Source: Pseudomonas japonica (GTDB taxonomy: Bacteria > Pseudomonadota > Gammaproteobacteria > Pseudomonadales > Pseudomonadaceae). From it: a stretch of DNA of 64,000 nt. A program made the position numbers and the translations under genes. Where the stretch lies: NCBI RefSeq assembly GCF_013522925.1, contig NZ_JAAMQU010000003.1, positions 310,001 to 374,000 of the forward strand, given 5' to 3'. The notes under the pieces are model-generated. The model was not told the origin of the DNA and ran no database searches. It worked only from the letters and a program-made list of their open reading frames with translations. This document shows, piece by piece, positions 52,892 to 61,346 of the stretch (position 1 is the stretch's first letter; every line of letters starts with the position of its first letter).

Positions 52892-53950
52892 ATGTATCCA
52901 AAAAACACCTGGTACGTTGCTTGTACGCCTGACGAACTTGCTGAAAAACCCCTCGGCCGGCAGATTTGCGGGGAAAAGATCGTGTTCTACCGGGGTGCGG
53001 AAGGCCAGGTTGCGGCCGTGGAAAACTTCTGCCCACACCGTGGCGCGCCCCTGTCATTGGGCTATGTGAAAGACGGCAAGCTGGTGTGCGGGTATCACGG
53101 CCTGGTGATGGGCTGCGACGGCAAGACCGTAGAGATGCCCGGCCAGCGCGTGCGTGGCTTTCCTTGTAACAAAGCCTACGCAGTGGTGGAGCGGCACGGG
53201 TTTGTGTGGGTATGGCCGGGTGACCAGGACAAGGCCAACCCTCAACTCATCCCCCACCTGGAATGGGCTGAAAGTGACGATTGGGCTTACGGCGGCGGGC
53301 TGTTCCACATCGGCTGTGATTACCGGTTGATGATCGACAACCTGATGGACCTCACCCATGAAACCTACGTGCATGCCTCCAGCATCGGGCAGAAGGAAAT
53401 CGATGAAGCCGCCCCGGTGACCACGGTGCAGGGCGACGAGGTAGTGACTGCCCGGCACATGGAGAACATCATGCCCCCGCCGTTCTGGCGCATGGCCCTG
53501 CGCGGCAACAACCTGGCCGATGATGTGCCGGTCGACCGCTGGCAGATCTGCCGGTTCAGCCCGCCCAGCCACGTGCTGATCGAAGTGGGCGTCGCCCATG
53601 CGGGCAAGGGGGGCTACCACGCGCAACCTGAGCACAAGGCATCGAGCATCGTGGTGGATTTCATCACCCCGGAAACCGAGACCTCCATCTGGTATTTCTG
53701 GGGCATGGCGCGCAACTTCAACCCAGGTGACGAGGCGCTGACCGCGAGCATCCGCGAAGGGCAGCGCACGATCTTCAGCGAAGACCTGGAGATGCTTGAA
53801 CAGCAACAGCAAAACCTTCTCGCGCACCCTGATCGCAACCTGCTGAAGCTCAATATCGACGCCGGCGGCGTACAAGCACGGCGGATGCTGGATCGGATTA
53901 TCGCCCGGGAGCGGTCACCTGAAATCGTGCTTGAGGGTGCGCAACAATGA
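52892..53950 (+). CDS. vanA: Vanillate O-demethylase oxygenase subunit
   Basis: Demethylates vanillate to protocatechuate, releasing formaldehyde. The 352-residue protein opens MYPKNTWYVACTPDELAEKP, nearly identical to Pseudomonas VanA as I remember it. The Rieske [2Fe-2S] site is FCPHRGAPLSLG followed by CGYHGLVMGCDG. The mononuclear iron site is DNLMDLTHETYVHASSIGQKE. GGAGAG precedes the ATG at 52892; the upstream ATG at 52856 lies within the operator palindrome and is unlikely. The stop overlaps the vanB start by four bases. Confidence 0.95.
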   Translation: MYPKNTWYVACTPDELAEKPLGRQICGEKIVFYRGAEGQVAAVENFCPHRGAPLSLGYVKDGKLVCGYHGLVMGCDGKTVEMPGQRVRGFPCNKAYAVVERHGFVWVWPGDQDKANPQLIPHLEWAESDDWAYGGGLFHIGCDYRLMIDNLMDLTHETYVHASSIGQKEIDEAAPVTTVQGDEVVTARHMENIMPPPFWRMALRGNNLADDVPVDRWQICRFSPPSHVLIEVGVAHAGKGGYHAQPEHKASSIVVDFITPETETSIWYFWGMARNFNPGDEALTASIREGQRTIFSEDLEMLEQQQQNLLAHPDRNLLKLNIDAGGVQARRMLDRIIARERSPEIVLEGAQQ

Positions 53951-54912
53951 GCGGGCCAGCCATGCTAGACGTCGTGGTCACTGCGCGCAGCCATGAAGCG
54001 CTGGATATCTACAGCTACGTACTGACCGCAGCCGATGGCGGGAGCCTGCCTGCCTTTACCGCCGGGGCCCACGTTGACGTGCACTTGCCTGGCGGCCTGA
54101 TCCGCCAGTACTCCCTATGCAACGCTCCGGGTGAGCGCAACCGGTATCAGATTGGGGTGCTCAAGGACGCCGCCTCCCGTGGCGGCTCGCAGTGCATGCA
54201 CGAGCGTATCGACGTGGGTGAGCGCCTGCGGATCAGCGAACCACGCAATCACTTCCCGTTGGTGCCCGAAGCTCGCCGCAGCCTGCTGTTCGCGGGCGGG
54301 ATCGGTATCACGCCGCTACTGTGCATGGCCGAGCATTTGGCCGCAAACGGTGAAGATTTCGAGCTCCACTACTGCGCCCGTTCAGAACGGCACGCAGCAT
54401 TCCTGGAGCGGCTCGGCGGGTCGGTGTTTAAGGGCAAGGTAGTGGTGCATTTCGACGAAATGGCCGATACCCACCTGGATGCCGCCCGTGTGCTTGCTGC
54501 CCCCAACTCCGGAACGCACCTGTACGTGTGCGGGCCGGGCGGCTTCATGCAACACATTCTGGATACCGCCGCAGCCCAGGGCTGGGCGCCCGGGCAGCTG
54601 CACCGCGAGTACTTCGCCGCCGCACCCGTAGGCCCTCAGGCCGCCGGGCACTTTTCCGTAAAACTGGCCAACAGTGATCAGGTATTCGACATCGGGCCGG
54701 ACGAAACCGTGGTTCAGGTGCTGGAGCGCCACGGTGTGGACATTCCTGTTTCATGTGAACAGGGCGTATGCGGCACCTGCCTCACGCGCGTGCTGGAAGG
54801 GGAAGTGGACCACCGGGACCTGTTTCTCACAGAGGACGAGCAGGCCGCGAACGATCAGTTCACGCCGTGCTGTTCAAGGGCAAAGTCACCGCTGTTGGTG
54901 CTCGACCTCTGA
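53947..54912 (+). CDS. vanB: Vanillate O-demethylase reductase subunit
   Basis: Passes electrons from NADH to VanA. The 321-residue protein has an FMN-binding barrel (RQYSLCNAPGERNRYQIGVL), an NAD domain (LLFAGGIGITPLLCMAEHL; HLYVCGPGGFMQHI) and a C-terminal plant-type [2Fe-2S] ferredoxin domain with SCEQGVCGTCLTRVL and a later Cys in FTPCC. This is the class IA order FMN-NAD-FeS expected for VanB. It starts within the stop of vanA (ATGA). Confidence 0.94.
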   Translation: MSGPAMLDVVVTARSHEALDIYSYVLTAADGGSLPAFTAGAHVDVHLPGGLIRQYSLCNAPGERNRYQIGVLKDAASRGGSQCMHERIDVGERLRISEPRNHFPLVPEARRSLLFAGGIGITPLLCMAEHLAANGEDFELHYCARSERHAAFLERLGGSVFKGKVVVHFDEMADTHLDAARVLAAPNSGTHLYVCGPGGFMQHILDTAAAQGWAPGQLHREYFAAAPVGPQAAGHFSVKLANSDQVFDIGPDETVVQVLERHGVDIPVSCEQGVCGTCLTRVLEGEVDHRDLFLTEDEQAANDQFTPCCSRAKSPLLVLDL

Positions 54913-54927
54913 CTGCCTGCGAGGGTC

Positions 54928-55641
54928 TCATTTGCCACGCGATATCACGGTGAAGTCCGGGCTGCCCTCAGCCTCGCCGAACACCTTGGCGTAACGCAGG
55001 GTGGCATTGGCGTGCTCGCGCATGATGGCCTCGGCGCGAGCACCCTGGCGGTTGCTCAGGGCGTCGTACACGGCGTGATGCTGCATGTGGGCGAAATTGA
55101 AGCGGCGGTATTCGCGCACCATGGCATGGCGATCGATCGCCAGCGCCGAGACCGAGGCGAAGGGGCGGTGATCATTGCGGGCAAGCGCTTCGGCAATCGC
55201 CGCATTGCCACTGCTGGCGACGATCACCTGATGAAAGCGCATGTTGAGGTCGTGGTACACCTCAAGGTCCTGCTCGGTGACATACCCCTTGGCAAACAGG
55301 GCATCCCCTTGTTCCAGGCATTCGAGCAACGCCGCGTGCGCCTGCTCGGACAGCCCCCGTTCGGCACTCTGCCGCGCGGCCAGGCCCTCCAGCACCCCGC
55401 GTACCTCAACGGCGTTGGCGATATCGTCCGCGCTCAGCGCCCGCACTTGAAAGCCGCGGCCGCCGTGGCGTACCAGCAGCCCCTCTTGCTCCAGGGTGCG
55501 GAAGGCAATACGCACTGGCATCCGCGATACGCCGAAGCGCTCGGCGGTAGGAATTTCCATCAGCCGCTCGCCGGCGGCCAGCTCGCCAGAAGCAATCATC
55601 TTGCGCAGTGCGACCAGCACCAATTGGCCCGGCTTGGTCAT
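54928..55641 (-). CDS. vanR: VanR-type GntR/FCD repressor
   Basis: A 237-residue regulator. Residues 1-70 form the GntR winged helix (RKMIASGELAAGERLMEIPTAERFGVSRMPVRIAFRTLEQEGLLVR). The rest is an all-helical FCD ligand domain with metal-type His residues (DLNMRFHQVI; FAHMQHHAVYDAL). It is convergent with vanAB and most likely represses vanAB in the absence of vanillate through the GGATCC palindromes upstream of vanA. AGGGA lies about ten bases before the ATG. Confidence 0.85.
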   Translation of the reverse strand: MTKPGQLVLVALRKMIASGELAAGERLMEIPTAERFGVSRMPVRIAFRTLEQEGLLVRHGGRGFQVRALSADDIANAVEVRGVLEGLAARQSAERGLSEQAHAALLECLEQGDALFAKGYVTEQDLEVYHDLNMRFHQVIVASSGNAAIAEALARNDHRPFASVSALAIDRHAMVREYRRFNFAHMQHHAVYDALSNRQGARAEAIMREHANATLRYAKVFGEAEGSPDFTVISRGK

Positions 55642-55720
55642 TGAATGCGATTCCCTGTCAATGGCCGGCTATGGTACAGCACCGGCATTGCCGCGAGAAA
55701 CAACGCCTGCCGGGTTCACC

Positions 55721-56788
55721 TCAGGCTGGCGAGGCACCCTCATAAGCGTCCTGCAGCAGCTGACGTATCCCGGCCGCTTCGATAGGGCGGGGGTTCCAGT
55801 AAGGGTTGGACAGGGCAATGTCGGTGGCGCGGTCCAGGTCGGCCTCGGTCAGCCCCAACGCTTTCAAACTGGTAGGTGCGCCCAGGGAACTGGACAGCTT
55901 GAATAGCGCAGCGGCTGGGCTGCAGTCGTGATCATCCAAGGCCCGGTTGATGCGCGACAGTGCCGGCGCCGCGCCTTGGTTGTAGGCAATGGCATGGGGC
56001 AGCACGATGGTGTGGGTCTGGGCGTGGGGAAGGTTGAAGCTGCCGCCCAGCGTGTGGCACAACTTGTGGTGCAAGGCCATGCCCACATTCCCCAACACCG
56101 TGCCGCACAGCCACGCGCCGTAGAGGCAGTCGCCGCGTGCGTCGAGGTCCTCAGGCGCCTGATAGATACGCTTCATGCCCTGGGCCAACGCGCGAATGCC
56201 TTCTTCGGCCATCAACGACATCACCGGGTTGCCATCTTGCGCATACAGGCCTTCCGCCGCGTGGGCGATGGCGTTCATGCCGCTGGTGATGGACATCTCA
56301 AGCGGCAGGCTGACTGTCAGCGAAGGGTCATAGATGACTGTTCGGGGCAGTACCCGCGGGTCCTTCCCGGTGCGTTTGAGGCCGTTTTCGGTCAAGCCAT
56401 AGACCGGGGTCATTTCCGAGCCCGCGTAGGTGGTGGGAATCGCCAGGATGGGCAAGCCCGAATCCATGGCAATGGCCTTGCCAAGGCCTGTGGTAGAACC
56501 GCCACCGATGGCGACGGCGCAGTCCGCGCCCAGTTCACGCGCCACCTCGCGGGCCGTGCGCGCCGTCTCGATCGGCACATGCATCACCGCCTTGTCGAAG
56601 ATAGCCGCAGCACGATCCCCCAGCAATGCGGCCACTTGCTCGGCCTGGGCGCGCTGTTCGGGGGTACAAAGCACCAGGGCGCGGCGGGCACCGAGGCGGT
56701 CTATTTCGGCCTCGAGCTGGGCGAGCGAGCCTTTGCCGAGAATCACCCGTGAAGGTTGGCCGTTATAAACGAAGTCCGGTGTAGCCAT
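55721..56788 (-). CDS. Maleylacetate reductase (iron-containing alcohol dehydrogenase family)
   Basis: Reduces maleylacetate to 3-oxoadipate, the step after hydroxyquinol ring cleavage. The 355-residue protein starts FVYNGQPSRVILGKGSLAQL, has the dinucleotide site AIGGGSTTGLGKAIA, IPTTYAGSEMTPVYG and the conserved His-rich HAAEGLYAQDGNP and MALHHKLCHTLGGSFNLPHAQTH. The ATG at 56788 follows GGAGAG; a longer frame to 56944 is unlikely. It is second in a minus-strand pair behind the degenerate dioxygenase gene, divergent from the LysR gene. It pairs functionally with the intact dioxygenase at 60408-61304. Confidence 0.9.
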   Translation of the reverse strand: MATPDFVYNGQPSRVILGKGSLAQLEAEIDRLGARRALVLCTPEQRAQAEQVAALLGDRAAAIFDKAVMHVPIETARTAREVARELGADCAVAIGGGSTTGLGKAIAMDSGLPILAIPTTYAGSEMTPVYGLTENGLKRTGKDPRVLPRTVIYDPSLTVSLPLEMSITSGMNAIAHAAEGLYAQDGNPVMSLMAEEGIRALAQGMKRIYQAPEDLDARGDCLYGAWLCGTVLGNVGMALHHKLCHTLGGSFNLPHAQTHTIVLPHAIAYNQGAAPALSRINRALDDHDCSPAAALFKLSSSLGAPTSLKALGLTEADLDRATDIALSNPYWNPRPIEAAGIRQLLQDAYEGASPA

Positions 56789-56847
56789 GGAAGTACTCTC
56801 CTGTACCTGGGATAGGGGCGCCTGAACCCGAGAACTGCACGGGGTGG

Positions 56848-57672
56848 TCAGGCAGGTGCTAGGACAAAATCGAATTCGAGCGTATGGAAGGGCGCCTGGC
56901 TGACCACGCCATTGGGCTGTGGCCCGGGCGGATGCTGTTTCCATTCGGCAATCAACCCAGCGCGCACGCCAAACAGGGCATCACAGGCCAGATAAGGGTC
57001 GCCTTCCTGGAATACGGACGTGGTGAGCGGTCGATAGCCTGCCGCGTCGATCTCAAAGGTCATGTGAGCCGGCCGCCACGCCGGGCGATCAAGGGCTTGG
57101 AGCAAATCGTTGACTGGCCCTTGGGCTAGCATTCGCTGCGGCTGTGGCATCGCACATGCGAACCGGAAAGTGCCGCCACCATCGGCTTGCAACAAGGCTG
57201 CTGGCGCCGATGGGTTACCTGACGCTGTAACGCGCACCCTGGCGTGGGGTATCGGCTTGCCCATCGGATCGCGAACGGTGCCGTGCACCCAGCCACGAGG
57301 GCCGGGCACGCTTGCACTGATGTCCGCATCAAGGTCATGAAGCGCGGCTGCGGCGCCAGGCCGTTGTTCCAATGCGGCGGGCTCCGTGCAGCCGCCCGGC
57401 CTGGCCGAGTGTTGGGCCAGCACCAGCGTGGACAAACCCAGCACATGGGACAGCAGCGCCAGCTCGCAGTGGCTGGCCGAACTTGCCTGGCCGGCCTGCT
57501 GAAGAAACGCAACGCCTTGCCGCCATTCGTGCTCGCTCAGCCGAATATCCCGCGCAAAGGCATGGAGGTGCTGCACAAGGCTGGTCATCACCTCGTTCAA
57601 TCGCGCATTCGGCGCATTGCGATGTGTGGCCAGTACCGCCTGTGTGATTGTGGTTTCGTCCAGGTTGCGCAT
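56848..57672 (-). CDS. Intradiol dioxygenase homologue lacking most iron ligands
   Basis: The 274-residue protein aligns by eye along its length with the intact hydroxyquinol dioxygenase of this window. The helical N-terminus is kept (NEVMTSLVQHLHAFARDIRLSEHEWRQG), as are RGWVHGTVRDPMGKPIPHARV and the C-terminus FHTLEFDFVLAPA. The iron site is not: the intact enzyme has Tyr168, Tyr203, His227 and His229. Here the first Tyr region is lost (PSAPAALL), Met181 or a neighbour replaces the second, and HLH reads HMT, leaving only His203. The GPFY segment is also gone. It cannot be a normal dioxygenase. It may be a non-catalytic binding or regulatory partner, or a decaying duplicate with an open frame. 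Confidence 0.8.
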   Translation of the reverse strand: MRNLDETTITQAVLATHRNAPNARLNEVMTSLVQHLHAFARDIRLSEHEWRQGVAFLQQAGQASSASHCELALLSHVLGLSTLVLAQHSARPGGCTEPAALEQRPGAAAALHDLDADISASVPGPRGWVHGTVRDPMGKPIPHARVRVTASGNPSAPAALLQADGGGTFRFACAMPQPQRMLAQGPVNDLLQALDRPAWRPAHMTFEIDAAGYRPLTTSVFQEGDPYLACDALFGVRAGLIAEWKQHPPGPQPNGVVSQAPFHTLEFDFVLAPA

Positions 57673-57784
57673 GGTGACTGCTCTTCTAGCCTGATGCGCT
57701 GAACGTTATAGTTCCACGAGCCGTTAAAAAAGGCCGGTTATGGAATTGTTTATTTCACTGATGAAAAACTAGAAGGGAACGCCG

Positions 57785-58699
57785 ATGGACCGTCTCACTG
57801 AGCTGGAACTGTTCGTACTCACGGCCGAAGTAGGCACCCTGAGCAAGGCGGCGGAGATTCTGGGGCTGTCCAACGCCGCCGCCAGCAGGCATTTGGTGGC
57901 CTTGGAGCAGCGGTTGAACGTGCGGCTGATCGACCGCAATACGCGACGGCTGGCACTCACTCATTCAGGGCATCAGTTTTATACAAGCTGCAAAAGCCTG
58001 CTGGGCGAGCTCAAGGAGGCCGAAGCGTCGCTGACCGAGTCCTTGGTGCAGCCGATGGGCACCTTGACCATCACGTCCTCCATATCCTTCTGCATGCTGC
58101 ATATCGCGCCGCTGATTCCGGCGTTTCGCAAGTTGTACCCCCACATCAATGTGAAGGTACTGGGTGAGAACCGCTATTTCGACATCATCGACAGCGAGAT
58201 AGACCTCGCCATCAGAACCCGCGAGTACGAGCCGGATTCCAACATCACCATCCGCCGGCTGGCTGAAACGCGCCGCGTGCTGGCGGCAGCCCCTGGTTAT
58301 CTTCAACGTAAGGGTATACCGCAAACGGTTGAGGACCTGGCCAACCACGACTTGCTGATCTACAGCCATGCCAACCAGCCGCGGGTAATGCGGTTCACCC
58401 GGGGCAGCGAGGAAGTGGCCTATAAGGTTGACCCTATCTTGGAAACCAACGACGGGCAGATCGTGCGGGCCGCGGCGCTGGCGGGTGGGGGCATCCTGGT
58501 GCAGCCAAAATACATCATCAATGCCGACCTGGTGGCCGGGCGCCTGATACCCGTGCTGGACGACTGGGACCTGCCGCGGCTGATCATCAATATGGCCTTT
58601 CAAAGCCGCCGCTACATGCCCACCAAGCTGCGAGTATTCATCGACTTCCTGTTGGCTGATTTCAACACCCACCAGTATGAGCGCCACTGGACCCGTTGA
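57785..58699 (+). CDS. LysR-family transcriptional regulator
   Basis: A 304-residue regulator: winged helix at residues 1-60 (LELFVLTAEVGTLSKAAEILGLSNAAASRHLVALEQRLNVRLI) and a periplasmic-binding-like effector domain of the CrgA type. AGAAGGGA lies before the ATG. It is divergent from the degenerate dioxygenase / maleylacetate reductase pair across 112 bases and upstream of the MFS-dioxygenase-iol-like genes. It probably controls both flanking units. The inducer is unknown; a ring-cleavage intermediate or the imported substrate is plausible. Confidence 0.88.
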   Translation: MDRLTELELFVLTAEVGTLSKAAEILGLSNAAASRHLVALEQRLNVRLIDRNTRRLALTHSGHQFYTSCKSLLGELKEAEASLTESLVQPMGTLTITSSISFCMLHIAPLIPAFRKLYPHINVKVLGENRYFDIIDSEIDLAIRTREYEPDSNITIRRLAETRRVLAAAPGYLQRKGIPQTVEDLANHDLLIYSHANQPRVMRFTRGSEEVAYKVDPILETNDGQIVRAAALAGGGILVQPKYIINADLVAGRLIPVLDDWDLPRLIINMAFQSRRYMPTKLRVFIDFLLADFNTHQYERHWTR

Positions 58700-58786
58700 G
58701 CGGTTCAGATCATTCCCGGCTACGCGCGGTTCACACCTCGCGCGCCACTCAAGCGATCCGGACCTCTGAGTCACTGCTGGCTATCA

Positions 58787-58836
58787 GTTTTCCACCAGGC
58801 GGAAAACACATTTGCCGCATGCGCGTTTGTTTTCCG
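58787..58836. promoter_or_regulatory. Three GTTTTCC half-sites upstream of the MFS gene
   Basis: GTTTTCC at 58787-58793, its inverse GGAAAAC at 58801-58807, and GTTTTCC again at 58829-58835. The second and third form part of a perfect nine-base inverted pair, CGGAAAACA (58800-58808) / TGTTTTCCG (58828-58836). Offsets are 14 and 28 bases. The cluster lies about 63-112 bases before the MFS start and is a good candidate operator for the seven-kilobase catabolic run that follows. Confidence 0.5.
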
Positions 58837-58898
58837 TTTCATTGGCAGTAATCTCGACCTCACTGAGCGTACACACAATTTCAATAAAGGTTGACCTC

Positions 58899-60332
58899 AT
58901 GTCCGACTACCCAGCAGTACGTAGCGCGTCGTCGAAGATCCTCTGGCGTATCGCGGCCATTACCACCATGGGCTCGTTGGGGTTCGGCTACGACACCGGC
59001 GTTATTTCCGGTGCGCTGCCCTTTATGTCGCTCGACGCCGCCCAAGGCGGCCTCGGGTTGACCCCGGTATCCGAAGGGCTTGTAGCATCGGCGCTGATTT
59101 TTGGCGGGGCACTGGGCGCGTTGTTCGCGGGGCAGTTGTCCGACCGTTATGGCCGCCTGGGTGTGCTCAAGGGCCTGGCCTTGTTGTTTGCCATCGGCGC
59201 ACTGGGCACTGCCTGCTCTCCCGATTTGACCACCATGATCGTCACCCGCTTCATCCTTGGCATCGCAGTGGGCGGCGCGTCGTCAGCGGTGCCGGTGCTG
59301 ATCGCGGAGCTGGCAGCCCCCCGGCATCGTGGCCGCCTGGTGTGTCAGAGTGAATTGATGATTGTCTCCGGGCAATGCCTGGCCTATGTGGCCAGCGCCG
59401 GTCTGGCCCACCTGTTCGACAGCCCGATCATCTGGCGGTACATGCTCGCCATCGCTTTGGTGCCGGCGGCGCTGCTCTATGTCGGCATGCACTTTGTGCC
59501 CGCGTCGCCCCGCTGGCTGGTCAGCAAGGGGCGCATCGCCGAGGCCAAAGCCACGCTTTCGGGCATCCGCGACACCCAGCGCGAAGCCGACCTGGAAATG
59601 AAGGCAATCGTTACCCAGCACAGGCTGGAACGGCGCCACGGCAGTGCCTGGAGCGCCCTCAAGGCACCGTGGATGCTCAAGTTGTTGGCCATCGGGATCG
59701 GGCTGGGCTTCGTTATCCAGTTCACCGGCGTCAACGCCTTCATGTATTACACGCCGATGATCCTCAAGGAAACCGGCATGGGCACCCACGCCGCGCTGGT
59801 CGCGACCATTGGCAATGGGGTGGTCTCGGTAGTGGCTACGCTGATTGGTATGTGGGTGATCAACCGCATGGGCCGCCGCAGCATGCTGTTGCTGGGGCTG
59901 ACGGTAGTGGTACTGGCGCAGATCTTCCTCGGCGTGGTGGTCAACTTCTTGCCGCACTCGCTGATGCAGAGCTACCTGGCGCTGTCTGGCGTGCTGGTCT
60001 TCCTGTTCTTCATGCAGATGTGCATCGGCCCGGTGTACTGGCTGCTGATGTCGGAAATATTCCCCACCCATGCCCGTGGTTTGATGAACGGCATTGCGGT
60101 AGGCATTTTCTGGGTATTCAACGCGATCGTGGCGTTCGTGTTCCCGATCCTGCTCAGCCAGTTCGGTGGCATGACGTTCTTCCTCTTCGCGGTCATCAAC
60201 ATTGGCTCCATTGTGTTCTGCAGCCTCTGGCTGCCCGAGACCAAAGGCCTGAGCCTGGAAGAAATCGAGACACTGATGGAACAGCGCCTCAGCGGCGGCA
60301 AACGTATCCCCGACGCGGCCCGGGCCTGCTGA
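58899..60332 (+). CDS. Sugar-porter family MFS importer
   Basis: A 477-residue, 12-helix proton symporter of the sugar porter family, which includes myo-inositol, arabinose and xylose carriers. Diagnostic motifs are GFGYDTGVISGALPF in helix 1, GQLSDRYGRLGVLKG between helices 2 and 3, WVINRMGRRSMLLLG between helices 8 and 9, and PETKGLSLEEIETLM after the last helix. The ATG at 58899 follows AAAGG by eight bases. It is the first gene of a run with the dioxygenase, an IolE-like protein and two Gfo/Idh/MocA proteins. That context favours a cyclitol or sugar-like substrate for the aromatic-forming route. Confidence 0.88.
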   Translation: MSDYPAVRSASSKILWRIAAITTMGSLGFGYDTGVISGALPFMSLDAAQGGLGLTPVSEGLVASALIFGGALGALFAGQLSDRYGRLGVLKGLALLFAIGALGTACSPDLTTMIVTRFILGIAVGGASSAVPVLIAELAAPRHRGRLVCQSELMIVSGQCLAYVASAGLAHLFDSPIIWRYMLAIALVPAALLYVGMHFVPASPRWLVSKGRIAEAKATLSGIRDTQREADLEMKAIVTQHRLERRHGSAWSALKAPWMLKLLAIGIGLGFVIQFTGVNAFMYYTPMILKETGMGTHAALVATIGNGVVSVVATLIGMWVINRMGRRSMLLLGLTVVVLAQIFLGVVVNFLPHSLMQSYLALSGVLVFLFFMQMCIGPVYWLLMSEIFPTHARGLMNGIAVGIFWVFNAIVAFVFPILLSQFGGMTFFLFAVINIGSIVFCSLWLPETKGLSLEEIETLMEQRLSGGKRIPDAARAC

Positions 60333-60407
60333 ATCTACATGGCAAATGTCGGCCCTTGCGCCTTCGGGCAAGCCGGCCTTCACGAATACGTGCAAAAGGT
60401 GAACACC

Positions 60408-61304
60408 ATGAATGCGCAACTGGATGCTGAATCGCCCATTGGCGGGATGTTCGAAGAGGAACGCTCGGCCGACATCGTGAACGCTCGTATTGGCAAGGGC
60501 GCCGACGCCCGGTTGAGCGAAGTGATGGCGGTGCTCACGCGGCACCTGCATGCCGCGATCAAAGAGATCGAGCCCACCCATGAGGAATGGTTCAAGGCCA
60601 TCGAGTTCCTGACCCGCACCGGCCAGATGTGCACCGACTGGCGCCAGGAGTACATCCTGCTGTCCGACGTGCTGGGCGCGACCATGTTGGTGGATGCGAT
60701 CAATCACCGGCGGCCCACCGGCGCCACGCCCAACACCATCCTGGGCCCATTCTATGTGGCTGACGCCCCGCGCTACGAAAACGGCGCCAACATCTGCCTG
60801 GACGGCAAGGGCGAACCTACGCTGGTCAGCGGCCGGGTGCTGGACACCCAAGGCAAGCCTATCGCCGGGGCCACCCTGGACGTTTGGCAAACCAACGATG
60901 ACGGCTTTTACGATGTGCAGCAAAAGGGCGTACAGCCGGACTACAACCTGCGCGGCCTGTTCACCAGCGATGAAAACGGGTTCTACGCCTTTCGCACGGT
61001 GAAGCCGCGGCACTACCCGATCCCGGCGGATGGCCCCGTGGGCAAGCTGCTCAGGGACCTGGGGCGGCACCCCAACCGCGCGGCGCACCTGCACTTTATC
61101 GTGACCGCGCCCGGCTACGACCAGGTGATCACCCACATCTTCACGCCCGATTGCCCGTATCTGCGTGAAGACACGGTGTTCGGCGTTAAAAAGGAGCTGG
61201 TGGCGCGGTTTACCACCGAGACCGACCCCGGCGTCGCCCAACGATACGATTTGCAAACGCCTTTCCTGGCTGTGAACTGGGATTTTGTCCTCACCCCGGC
61301 CTGA
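60408..61304 (+). CDS. Hydroxyquinol 1,2-dioxygenase (intradiol)
   Basis: Cleaves 1,2,4-trihydroxybenzene between the two adjacent hydroxyls to maleylacetate. The 298-residue protein has an N-terminal helical dimerisation domain and the catalytic jelly roll. Iron ligands are visible: Tyr168 in NDDGFYDVQ, Tyr203 in PRHYPIP and His227/His229 in NRAAHLHFIV. GPFYVADAPRYENGANI and YLREDTVFGVKKELVARF are typical of the hydroxyquinol rather than the catechol branch. The ATG at 60408 follows AAGGTG. It is second in the plus-strand run, and its product is the substrate of the maleylacetate reductase at 55721-56788. Confidence 0.9.
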   Translation: MNAQLDAESPIGGMFEEERSADIVNARIGKGADARLSEVMAVLTRHLHAAIKEIEPTHEEWFKAIEFLTRTGQMCTDWRQEYILLSDVLGATMLVDAINHRRPTGATPNTILGPFYVADAPRYENGANICLDGKGEPTLVSGRVLDTQGKPIAGATLDVWQTNDDGFYDVQQKGVQPDYNLRGLFTSDENGFYAFRTVKPRHYPIPADGPVGKLLRDLGRHPNRAAHLHFIVTAPGYDQVITHIFTPDCPYLREDTVFGVKKELVARFTTETDPGVAQRYDLQTPFLAVNWDFVLTPA

Positions 61305-61346
61305 CCTCCCAACGATTGCTCATCAACTTTGACCCAAGTGACCACC

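Noticed and set aside
59283..61256. Long open frame antisense to the MFS and dioxygenase genes
   Set aside because: His/Gln/Arg-rich antisense shadow of two well-supported genes; no start signal.
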